From Micromonospora haikouensis (lineage in GTDB: Bacteria > Actinomycetota > Actinomycetes > Mycobacteriales > Micromonosporaceae): a stretch of DNA of 64,000 bases. The stretch is taken from the NCBI RefSeq assembly GCF_900091595.1, contig NZ_FMCW01000023.1, positions 1-64,000 of the forward strand, given 5' to 3'. Positions 36,966-44,736 of the stretch are shown in pieces (within the stretch, counting starts at the first letter, position 1; every line of letters begins with the position of its first letter). The position numbers and the translations under genes are program-made. Below the pieces are notes generated by a model. The model did not search any database. It was not told the DNA's origin and worked only from the letters and a program-made list of their open reading frames with translations.

Positions 36966-37784
36966 TCAGTTGGCCCGCTGGTCGATGCCGTGCTGCCGCT
37001 GGTACGTACGCAGCGCAGCGTCCCACGCCTCGGTGTACTCCGACGGGCCCAGACCGAGGTCGGTGTGCCCGCGTACCGCCTCCCGCAGCAGGTCCAGCAG
37101 CTCCGGCACCGCCTCCCGGCGCTCGGTGACGTAACGGCGGAAGACCTCGGCGAACTGCTCCCCCGCCAGGCGGGCGGCGTGCGCGGTGACCGGGTCGTCC
37201 TCCAGCGCCCGCAGCACCTCGCACCACCGGCGGGTCAGCTCGTCGGTGTGGCGGGCCCGCAGCTGCTGCAGCTCGTGGTCGCACTCCAGCCTGATCCGCT
37301 CCTCCCAGTACGGGCGCAGCCGCTCGCGCACCCGCTCGTCCGGGCTCACCCGCACCTGCACGGTGAAGTACGGCTGGCTCTCGTCCCGGGGCCAACGCTG
37401 GCCCAGCAGCAGGTTGTTCAGGGCCCGCTCCAGCTCGTGCGAACGGTGCGGCTCGTGCGCCCGGGCCAGGTCGACGGCCCGCTCCCGGACGATCCCGTCG
37501 GCCCAGGCGAGGTAGCTCTCCGCGCGCTGGCGCAACGCTGCGGGGCTCATGTTGTGCGCCCGCCAGCTGTAGACGGCGAACAGGCGGAAGTCGAACGCGT
37601 CCCCGCGCGCCGGCACCAGGATCGGCTGCGGCGCGTCCAGGCGGTAGGTGGCCGCCTGCGGGGGTGCCGGCGGCGGCGGGGGCGGCGCGGGCGGGGGGCT
37701 CACGGGCGCCGGCCCGAACAGCGAGAGCAGGATCTGCCACCAGCGCCGCCGCTGCGACGGGCGGGGAATGTACCGAGTGCTCAT
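36966..37784 (-). CDS. unknown protein with N-terminal hydrophobic segment and proline linker (cassette gene 3)
   Basis: A 272-residue protein I do not recognise. Residues 10-25 (SQRRRWWQILLSLFG) are basic then hydrophobic, like a short membrane anchor. Residues 26-43 are almost all Pro/Ala. The body (about 46-240) begins with strands (TYRLDAPQPILVPARGDAFDFRLFAVYSW) and continues as long charged helices, an order faintly like SPFH/band-7 proteins; this likeness is weak. Its ATG overlaps the stop of the NTPase/HEAT gene (ATGA), so it is translated with it. It is the best candidate for an effector or membrane-tethered output of the cassette. Confidence 0.6.
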   Translation of the reverse strand: MSTRYIPRPSQRRRWWQILLSLFGPAPVSPPPAPPPPPPAPPQAATYRLDAPQPILVPARGDAFDFRLFAVYSWRAHNMSPAALRQRAESYLAWADGIVRERAVDLARAHEPHRSHELERALNNLLLGQRWPRDESQPYFTVQVRVSPDERVRERLRPYWEERIRLECDHELQQLRARHTDELTRRWCEVLRALEDDPVTAHAARLAGEQFAEVFRRYVTERREAVPELLDLLREAVRGHTDLGLGPSEYTEAWDAALRTYQRQHGIDQRAN

Positions 37785-40189
37785 GCGGGGTCCTCGTCGA
37801 TCAGGCGTCGTACGTCGTGCAGCAGGGTGTTGTCGCGCATCAGAGGGCCCCAGACGTGCCGGAGCTGGTGGTCCAGCCGGCGGCGCAGCGGCTCCCGCCC
37901 CTGCACCACCAGGGCGATCAGGCGCAGGCAGCCGGCGGCCACCTCGGGATGTCCCTCGGCCCGGCTGAGCCAGAAGCCGAGCGTCCGCCACGCGCGGTAC
38001 GCGGTCCCCGGCAGGCTGAGCGCCGTCGCCCAGCAGGTGGCCAGGTCCGCCATCCGCACCGTGCCGACGCGGGCCAGGTCGAGCAGCTCCGGCCAGCGTT
38101 CCCGGGGGGCGGGGGCCCACCGGTCGGCGAGCACCCGCAGCGCCCGCCCGGCGTGCAGCCGCACCTCCGGCTCGTCCTCGTCGACGGCCCACTGCGCCAG
38201 CGCCGGCAGCACGCTGGCCGCATGACCGCAGGCGTACACCTCGACCAGGCCGCGTACCACCGAGTTGTTCCGCCGCTGCATGCGTGCCTCGGCGACCCGG
38301 CGCAGCTGCGCCAGGGCGGTCTCCGGCCAGAGCCGGGCCAGGCCCAGCGCGTACGCCCGCGCGACGGTGTCGCGCAGGTGCGCCGCCCCGCCGGCCGCCC
38401 ACCGGTCCAGTTCGATCCGGACCCGCTGGCGCAGCTCCGGCTGCATGGCCATGCCGACCAGCGCGATGGCGGCGGCCTGCCGGACCCCGGCCCGGCGCTC
38501 CCGGGCGAGCTGGTCCACCACGCGCAGCGCGGCGTGCACCCCGTGCGCCGCCGACCAGCCGACCGCCCCGGCGGCGGCCTGCCGGACCCCGGGCGTGCCG
38601 TCCCGCACGAGGCCGCCCAGCCAGCCGAGCAGCTGCTCCGGCAGCCACCAGTCCGCCCAGGCGACCTCCAGCAGGCTGCGCCGCAGCGGTTCGTTGCCCG
38701 GGGCGAACTCGATGCGCCGCCCGCCCGGCACCCGGTCGTCGTCGACCACCAGCACCGCCTCCCGCAGGACCGGGCCGAGCAGCGCGTCGAGCGCCCCGCC
38801 CGACCGGCCGGTGGGTGGTGCGAGCGGGGCACCGGCGAACGGGAAGCCCGGCACCGCGCCGGCGCCCGGCGGGCCCGGGACTCCGCCCGGGTCCGGGGCC
38901 GGCTCCAGCCCGACACCGGCCAGCCCCGGCGCGGCCAGCGCCCCGGCCGCGGCGTGGATCTCGGCCACCGGCTGCCCGGCCAGCACCGCGCAGGCCAGCC
39001 GGAACGCGCGCCGCCGGTCGACGCCCCAGGCGGGCGTGTCGCCGCCGTCGGCGGCGGCGAGGACGCGGGCCGCCCGCTCCCGGAGCTGGCGCGGAAGCAG
39101 GCGCTCCAGCCGCTCGGTGAGCTGCGCGCCCCGGGGCGCGGTGCGGGCCAGCAGCTCCGCCAGGCGGACCACCTCACCGGTCCGGGGACCGGCGGCCAGG
39201 TGCGCCGCCAGCAGCGGGTTGCCGACGCACTCGTCCTCGACGTAGCCGTCGACGCAGTCACCGACGCAGCCGGTGGCGCACCAGCCGACGCAGCGGCCCC
39301 GCAACTGGCGGCGCAGCTGGGCCCGGAACACGTCGACGGGGGTGGCCGGCCGGTGCTCCACCAGGTGGCCGGCCAGCTCCTGGTCGCGGTGGTCGAAGTC
39401 GCCGACCAGCACCAGCGTGGCGCCCCTCGCCGCGGCCCGGGCGGCCAGCCCGACCAGGGCCATCCCGTCCAGGTCCCGCGCGGCCGTCCCGGTGAGCCGC
39501 CACACGTGGCCGTGTCCGTCGCGCCACGGGGCTTCCGGCAGCAGCAGGTCGCCCGGCTGCTCCGCGTGCAGCACCGCCACCCGGTCGAAACCGTGCCGGC
39601 GGGCCGAGGACAGGCACGCGGCGGCGTGTCGACCGGTGCCGGCGGCACCCGACAGGCAGACCAGGTGATGCTGCTTGAGATACCGGTCGAGCTGCGGGTC
39701 GCTCGGCGTGGGGGCATAGCCGTCGGCCAACTGCCGCACCCAGGTCCCGGTGAGGGTCTCGGCCCAGGTCCGGCCGCTGCCGTCCGTCCGCGCCGTCGTG
39801 ATGTTGAGCGTGCCGATGGCCGCCGACCCGGGCCCGGTGGCGTTCTGGCCCCGCACCCACACGTCGCCGACGCCGATCGCCGACGAGGGCCCGAGCAGGG
39901 ACGCGAGCCGGGCGAGGATCTCCCCGGGGTCCGGCATCTCCTCCGGCTCGTCGGCCAGCACGTCGTCGGGCTCCTCGTCCGGCACCCGATCCACGGGTGG
40001 TTCCGCCGGCTCTGCCTGCTGTGGGCTCTCCGGGCCGCCGCCGGGGCCCGCCCACCCACCGTCGGCGTCCGGAGGCATCGCGCCGCCGGGCGGATCCCCC
40101 GGGACCCCCTCGGGGTCCGCCACCGAACCGCCCGGATCGGCGTCGTGCCCGCCGTGCCGGGGCACGGACCAGGCCGGCGGCCCGCTCAC
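37781..40189 (-). CDS. degenerate P-loop NTPase with HEAT-like repeats (cassette gene 2)
   Basis: An 802-residue protein. Residues 1-95 are acidic, Pro/Gly-rich and probably disordered. Residues 104-126 carry the motif GVGDVWVRGQNATGPGSAAIG, also present in the adjacent cyclase-like protein. A nucleotide-binding-like domain follows: Walker-A-like SGAAGTGRHAA (180-190, Arg in place of Lys) and Walker-B-like ATLVLVGDFD (257-266). Residues 300-321 have five cysteines (C-x3-C-x3-C-x3-C-x8-C). From about 500 to 780 the sequence is helical with HEAT-like repeats (GVRQAAAGAVGW, GVRQAAAIALVGM, EVRLHAGRALRVL). The plan sensor motif, NTPase, alpha-solenoid resembles STAND-type signalling proteins. The GTG start overlaps the upstream stop. 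Confidence 0.65.
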   Translation of the reverse strand: MSGPPAWSVPRHGGHDADPGGSVADPEGVPGDPPGGAMPPDADGGWAGPGGGPESPQQAEPAEPPVDRVPDEEPDDVLADEPEEMPDPGEILARLASLLGPSSAIGVGDVWVRGQNATGPGSAAIGTLNITTARTDGSGRTWAETLTGTWVRQLADGYAPTPSDPQLDRYLKQHHLVCLSGAAGTGRHAAACLSSARRHGFDRVAVLHAEQPGDLLLPEAPWRDGHGHVWRLTGTAARDLDGMALVGLAARAAARGATLVLVGDFDHRDQELAGHLVEHRPATPVDVFRAQLRRQLRGRCVGWCATGCVGDCVDGYVEDECVGNPLLAAHLAAGPRTGEVVRLAELLARTAPRGAQLTERLERLLPRQLRERAARVLAAADGGDTPAWGVDRRRAFRLACAVLAGQPVAEIHAAAGALAAPGLAGVGLEPAPDPGGVPGPPGAGAVPGFPFAGAPLAPPTGRSGGALDALLGPVLREAVLVVDDDRVPGGRRIEFAPGNEPLRRSLLEVAWADWWLPEQLLGWLGGLVRDGTPGVRQAAAGAVGWSAAHGVHAALRVVDQLARERRAGVRQAAAIALVGMAMQPELRQRVRIELDRWAAGGAAHLRDTVARAYALGLARLWPETALAQLRRVAEARMQRRNNSVVRGLVEVYACGHAASVLPALAQWAVDEDEPEVRLHAGRALRVLADRWAPAPRERWPELLDLARVGTVRMADLATCWATALSLPGTAYRAWRTLGFWLSRAEGHPEVAAGCLRLIALVVQGREPLRRRLDHQLRHVWGPLMRDNTLLHDVRRLIDEDPA

Positions 40190-41001
40190 CGGTCGCCCCC
40201 GCCGAGGATCGCGTCCCGGCCGACCGAGCCGATCGCCGTGGCCCCCGGGCCGATCGCGTTCTGCCCGCGCACCCGGACGTCGCCGACGCTGATGCCGCCG
40301 CCCGGGGACGCCTGGGCGAAGTCGGGGCGGACCGGACCCGGCGGCGGGACCGCCGGACTTCCGGCGCCACCCTCGGGACCGTCCGGCCCTTCCCCGGTCG
40401 GCGCCGGCACCGTCGACAGGTCCTCGTCCACGACGCAGAGCCAGGCGTACTCGTCGAAGCCCTTGTCGGGCTTGCTGATCCGCACCCGGCGGAAGCGCTC
40501 GGGCCGCATCTCCTCCGGGTATTCGGACACCACGTCGCGGTAGATGTCGGTGGAGACCACCAGAGCGACGCCCGCGTCGGGGAACGCCGCCAGCGCCCGC
40601 CGGACGGGGTCGGCGTCGCACAGCCGGCTGACGAACACCACGGCGTTGCCAGGAAAGCCGTTCGCCCCGTCGAGGTGCACGAGTCCCTGGTGGACGGCGA
40701 TCCGCAGCCGCACCCGCGCCGCCGGCAGCCGACTGCTGTTGTACGCCCGCAGCCGCCGGTTCAGCTCGGGCACGAACCGGCCGATCACCCGCGACTCCGA
40801 GACGTCGCGCGGCAGGATCGCCAGTTCCCCGTCGCCGGCCCGCTGGGTGCTCCAGGTCACCCGGTCCAGCCCGACGGCCGCGGCGGCGGCCTGCAGCAGT
40901 TCGCGGAACGCCTGCTGCGCCTCGTACTGCAGGATGTTCCCGCGCCGGCTGTAACTCTCCATGTCCACGGAGATCAGCAGTCGTCGCTCGGGATGGTCCA
41001 T
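40186..41001 (-). CDS. class III nucleotide-cyclase-like protein (cassette gene 1)
   Basis: A 271-residue protein. Residues 5-160 follow the class III adenylate/guanylate cyclase fold: LLISVDMESYSRRG holds the first metal Asp (Asp13), TQRAGDGELAILP the second (Asp57), RLRIAVHQGLVHL and GNAVVFVSRLCDAD (Asn119, Arg126) match the G-N-x-V-N-x-A-x-R-L motif. The residue normally choosing adenine (Lys before GDG) is not Lys here, so base specificity is unclear. Residues 195-235 are a Pro/Gly linker. Residues 236-258 carry GDVRVRGQNAIGPGATAIG, shared with cassette gene 2. It is first in the unit. Activity is inferred, not shown. Confidence 0.7.
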   Translation of the reverse strand: MDHPERRLLISVDMESYSRRGNILQYEAQQAFRELLQAAAAAVGLDRVTWSTQRAGDGELAILPRDVSESRVIGRFVPELNRRLRAYNSSRLPAARVRLRIAVHQGLVHLDGANGFPGNAVVFVSRLCDADPVRRALAAFPDAGVALVVSTDIYRDVVSEYPEEMRPERFRRVRISKPDKGFDEYAWLCVVDEDLSTVPAPTGEGPDGPEGGAGSPAVPPPGPVRPDFAQASPGGGISVGDVRVRGQNAIGPGATAIGSVGRDAILGGGDR

Positions 41002-41176
41002 CGCCGTGCCGCCCTTCGTCACCGGCCCGCCCCCGTCGGGCGGGCCGCCCGGAACATCGAAACGGCGGCGGCCGGCCGGGACCCCGTAGAAGTACGGCTT
41101 CCGCGGAATCTGTCCGGCACCGGTCATCCCTCTCGGATCCGGTATCCGGGCGGGCCGGGTCGGGTGTGCTGGACGC

Positions 41177-42061
41177 ATGACGGACGTGACCGAACTCCTG
41201 CTGGCCGCCGGCTGGTCGCCGGTCGAGGCACTCGTGGTGGTGGCCCTCCAGACCGTGGCGGTCGCCCTGATCCGCGCGAGGGCCTCGCGCTACGCGCAGG
41301 GGCGGCTACGCTTCGACGGTTTCCGTCGGACAAGGAGTGCGAGGTCGTCGATGCGACACCACGAACCGCCCCGGGCCGAGTGGCCGTACGGCACCTTCCT
41401 GCGGCGGCTGGAGCCGCCGGCCCGCACCGCGCTGCTCGACCTGGGCGTACGACGCCAGGTGCCGGCCGGACAGATCCTGATCCACGAGGGGGTCCGCGAG
41501 TCGCACCTGGTGCTGCTGGAGGAGGGGCTGACGAAGGTGACGGCCAGTGTGCCCGACGGGCGGGCCGCGCTGCTGTCGCTGCGCGTCGGCGGGGACCTGA
41601 TGGGCGAGATGTCGGCCCTCAACGACAAGCCCCGCTCGGCGACGGTCACCACCTGCGGGCCCACCGTCTACAGCGTCATCTCCCGGGACCGGTTCAACCA
41701 GTTCCTGCGGGCGCACCCGCAGGCCGCCCTCGAACTGGCGGCGATGGTGTCCGACCGGCTGCGCTGGTCCAACCGCCGCCGGATCGACTTCACCTCGTAC
41801 GCGGTGAAGATCCGGGTGGCCCGGGTGATCGCCGAGCTGTGCCGCACCCACGGCCGGCGCAGCCGCGACGGGGTGGTCATCGACGTCCGGCTCACCCAGC
41901 CGGAGCTGGCCACGATCTGCGGGGCGGCGGAGACGTCCATCCAGAAGACGCTGCGCGAGCTGCGGGCCGACGGCCTGGTGGACACCGACTACCGGCGCAT
42001 CACCGTACGCGACCTGCCCCGGCTGCGCGCCCTCGGCGGACTGGACGCCGAGGAGCACTGA
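41177..42061 (+). CDS. Crp/Fnr-family transcriptional regulator with N-terminal extension
   Basis: A 294-residue regulator. Residues about 75-185 are a cyclic-nucleotide-binding domain (PAGQILIHEGVRESHLVLLEEGLTKV, then GGDLMGEMSALNDKPRSATV with the phosphate cassette). Residues about 215-285 are the Crp winged helix (LTQPELATICGAAETSIQKTLREL). An N-terminal extension includes the hydrophobic VEALVVVALQTVAVALI. I keep the ATG at 41177 because the first 44 codons show strong G/C third-base preference; the alternative ATG at 41351 (Met59) has a GAGG 8 bases upstream and would give a standard Crp. It diverges from the cyclase-like gene, so cyclic nucleotide signalling between them is plausible. 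Confidence 0.8.
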   Translation: MTDVTELLLAAGWSPVEALVVVALQTVAVALIRARASRYAQGRLRFDGFRRTRSARSSMRHHEPPRAEWPYGTFLRRLEPPARTALLDLGVRRQVPAGQILIHEGVRESHLVLLEEGLTKVTASVPDGRAALLSLRVGGDLMGEMSALNDKPRSATVTTCGPTVYSVISRDRFNQFLRAHPQAALELAAMVSDRLRWSNRRRIDFTSYAVKIRVARVIAELCRTHGRRSRDGVVIDVRLTQPELATICGAAETSIQKTLRELRADGLVDTDYRRITVRDLPRLRALGGLDAEEH

Positions 42062-42095
42062 CGCCCGGCCGGTCGATGCCGGTCCGGGGCGGTTA

Positions 42096-42141
42096 GCAGG
42101 GGCCCCTTCCTATACGGAAAGCGTTAAGAGGGGGCCCCTGC
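42096..42141. terminator. bidirectional hairpin, palindrome family C copy 2
   Basis: A perfect 11-bp stem, GCAGGGGCCCC (42096-42106) with 42131-42141, loop TTCCTATACGGAAAGCGTTAAGAG. It lies between the convergent crp-like and pheT genes and has a run of short T/A bases in the loop. It shares design and loop words with the element at 20397-20444. Confidence 0.65.
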
Positions 42142-42148
42142 TTGCACC

Positions 42149-44695
42149 TCAGGCGCCGCGGAGGGTGGCCCCGAAGCGTTCGGCCGCGCGGGCCACCGCC
42201 GCGTCACGGGCCGCCACCGCCTCCTCGACCGTCAGGGTGCGGTCGGGGGCACGGAACGTCAGCTTGTACGCCAGCGACCGCCGCCCCGCCCCGAGCTGCT
42301 CGGAGGCGTAGACGTCGAACAGCCGCACGCCCTCCAGCAGCTCGCCCGCGCCCTCGACGAGGGCCTGCTGCACCTGCGCCGCCGGCACCCGCTCGTCGAC
42401 CACGAGGGCCACGTCGATCAGGGCCGGCGGGAAGCCGGAGATCGTCGGGGCCGGGGCGACCGGGGCGGCCGGGAGCGCGTCGAGGTCCAGCTCCATGGCG
42501 CTGGTGCGCTTCGGCAGCTCCAGCGCGGCCAGCACCGCCGGGTGCAGCTCACCGGCGTGCCCGACCACGACCCCGTCCACGAGCAGCTCGGCGCAGCGGC
42601 CGGGGTGCCAGGGGGCGTGCTCGGCGGCGCGCACCTCGACCCGGTCGGCGGGCAGGTCGGCCGCGGCGAGCACCGCCCGGCCGGCCTCGACGGCGTCCGC
42701 CCAGCCGGCCGGGCGACCCGCGCCCCACCAGCCGGCCGGCTCGACGTCCCCGGTCAGCACCACGGCGACGTGCCGGGGCTGGTCGGGCACGACCGCGTCG
42801 GCGGCGGCGAACTCGGCGTCGGTGGGCCGCCGGTCCACGCCCATGGCGGGCGGGGCGCCGACGCCCGGGCGCGGGTGAAAGACCGCCCCGATCTCGTAGA
42901 GGGCCAGGTCGCGGTGGCCCCGGCCGAGGTTGCGCCTGAGGATGCCGAGCAGCGGGCCGAGCAGCGTGGTGCGCAGCAGCGGCTCCTCCTCCGACAGCGG
43001 GTTGGCCACCCGCACCGCCGCCCGGCGCGGGTCGTCGGCGGGCAACCCGAGCAGGTCGGCCAGCGAACCGGCGACGAACGGGTGGGCCAGCACCTCCACG
43101 TAGCCGCGTTCGGCCAGCGAGCGGGCCACCGCCCGGCGGCGGCGCTGCTGCCAGGTCAGGCCCCGCCCGGGGGGCGCGGTGGGCAGCACCGACGGCACCC
43201 GGTCGTACCCGTCGAGGCGGACCACCTCCTCGACCAGGTCGGCCGGGTCGGTGAGGTCCGGACGCCAGCTCGGCGGGACGACGGTGAGCACGTCCGCGCC
43301 GCCGGCCGGCACGCCGGCCGTGCCCGGGTCCTCGCCGAGCCGGTCGACGCCCCGGGTGACGTGGCAGCCGACCTGCTCCAGCAGGGAGACCACCCGCTCC
43401 GGGGAGTAGGCGACGCCGACCCGCCGGCCCGGCAGGTCCACCGGCAGGGTGACCGGGGTACGCGGCCGGACGTGGTCGAGGTCGAGGATCTCGGCCCCGG
43501 CGGTGCCGCCCGCGTGGGCGGTGAGCAGCCCGACGGCCCGCTCGATGGCGACCAGCGGCAGGGCGGGGTCGACGCCCCGCTCCCAGCGCTTCGCCGCCTC
43601 GCTGAACAGCTTGTGCCGGCGGGCGGTGCGGCCCACCATCACCGGGTCCCAGTGGGCGGCCTCGAAGAGCACGTCGGTGGTGGACGCGACGACCTCGCTG
43701 GTCTCGCCGCCCATCACGGCGGCGAGCGAGACCGGGCCGGTGTCGTCGCAGATGACCATGTCCTCGGTGGTGAGGGTGCGGGCCACCCCGTCCAAGGTGG
43801 TGACCTTCTCCCCCGCCGCGGCGCGGCGCACCACGAGGGTGCCGGTGATCCGGGCGGCGTCGAAGGCGTGCATCGGCTGGCCCAGTTCGAGCATCACGTA
43901 GTTGGTGATGTCGACCGGCAGCGAGATGCTGCGCACCCCGGCGACGGTGAGCCGCTGCCGCATCCAGCCGGGCGTCTGCGCGGTCGGGTCGATGCCGCGC
44001 ACCATCCGGGCGGCGAACCGGTCGCAGCCGACGGTGTCGCGGACCTCCACCGGGTACGCCGGCTCGGCCGTCGCGCCGGGGGCCGGGGCCAGCCCCGGGT
44101 CACGGAACGGCACGCCGAGGGCGTGGGCCAGCTCCCGGGCGATGCCCCGGACGCTGAGCGCGTACCCCCGGTCGGGGGTGATCTCCACCTCGACGACCAC
44201 GTCGTCGAGGCCGACGACCGGGCGGGCGTCGTCGCCGGGCTTGGCGGGGGTGTCCTCGGGCAGCACGATGATGCCCGAGTGGTCGTCGCCCAGGCCCAGC
44301 TCCTTGGCGGAGCAGATCATGCCGTGGGAGTTGCGCCCGTACGTCTTGCGCGCGCCGATGGCGAAGCCGCCGGGCAGCACGCCGCCGGGGAGGATCACCA
44401 CGACCCGGTCGCCGGGGGCGAAGTTGCGCGCCCCGCAGACGATCTCCTGCGGCTCGCCGGTGCCGTTGGCGGCGCCCACGTCGACCCGGCAGAACCGGAT
44501 CGGCTTCTTGAAGCCGGTCAGTTCCTCGATGTCGAGGACCTCGCCGACGACGAGCGCGCCGGTGACCGTCGACCGCAGGTCCACGATCGACTCGACCTCG
44601 ATGCCGAGGTCGACCAGCGCCTGCTCCAGGTCGGCGGCGGGCAGGTCGGCGGGGAGGTCGAGGTACTCCCGCAGCCAGCTGACAGAAACTCGCAT
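42149..44695 (-). CDS. pheT: phenylalanyl-tRNA synthetase beta subunit
   Basis: An 848-residue subunit of the heterotetrameric enzyme that charges tRNA-Phe; beta carries editing and tRNA-binding domains. N-terminal MRVSVSWLREYLDLP and an EMAP/tRNA-binding-like domain (FCRVDVGAANGTGEPQEIVCGARN) are followed by B3/B4 editing domain sequence (NYVMLELGQPMHAFDAARI), B5, and the C-terminal ferredoxin-like anticodon-binding domain (ALVVDERVPAAQVQQALVEGAGELLEGVRLFDVY). It lies 41 bp downstream of pheS on the same strand. Confidence 0.97.
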   Translation of the reverse strand: MRVSVSWLREYLDLPADLPAADLEQALVDLGIEVESIVDLRSTVTGALVVGEVLDIEELTGFKKPIRFCRVDVGAANGTGEPQEIVCGARNFAPGDRVVVILPGGVLPGGFAIGARKTYGRNSHGMICSAKELGLGDDHSGIIVLPEDTPAKPGDDARPVVGLDDVVVEVEITPDRGYALSVRGIARELAHALGVPFRDPGLAPAPGATAEPAYPVEVRDTVGCDRFAARMVRGIDPTAQTPGWMRQRLTVAGVRSISLPVDITNYVMLELGQPMHAFDAARITGTLVVRRAAAGEKVTTLDGVARTLTTEDMVICDDTGPVSLAAVMGGETSEVVASTTDVLFEAAHWDPVMVGRTARRHKLFSEAAKRWERGVDPALPLVAIERAVGLLTAHAGGTAGAEILDLDHVRPRTPVTLPVDLPGRRVGVAYSPERVVSLLEQVGCHVTRGVDRLGEDPGTAGVPAGGADVLTVVPPSWRPDLTDPADLVEEVVRLDGYDRVPSVLPTAPPGRGLTWQQRRRRAVARSLAERGYVEVLAHPFVAGSLADLLGLPADDPRRAAVRVANPLSEEEPLLRTTLLGPLLGILRRNLGRGHRDLALYEIGAVFHPRPGVGAPPAMGVDRRPTDAEFAAADAVVPDQPRHVAVVLTGDVEPAGWWGAGRPAGWADAVEAGRAVLAAADLPADRVEVRAAEHAPWHPGRCAELLVDGVVVGHAGELHPAVLAALELPKRTSAMELDLDALPAAPVAPAPTISGFPPALIDVALVVDERVPAAQVQQALVEGAGELLEGVRLFDVYASEQLGAGRRSLAYKLTFRAPDRTLTVEEAVAARDAAVARAAERFGATLRGA

Positions 44696-44736
44696 GACTC
44701 TCAGACCACCGTCTCGTTGTCTCGTGCCCGCACCGT

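Noticed and set aside
40186..42061. Canonical Pycsar or CBASS defence locus
   Set aside because: A cyclase-like gene and a CNB protein are present, but the CNB protein is a Crp regulator and no known Pycsar/CBASS effector is seen. I keep it as an unassigned cassette instead.
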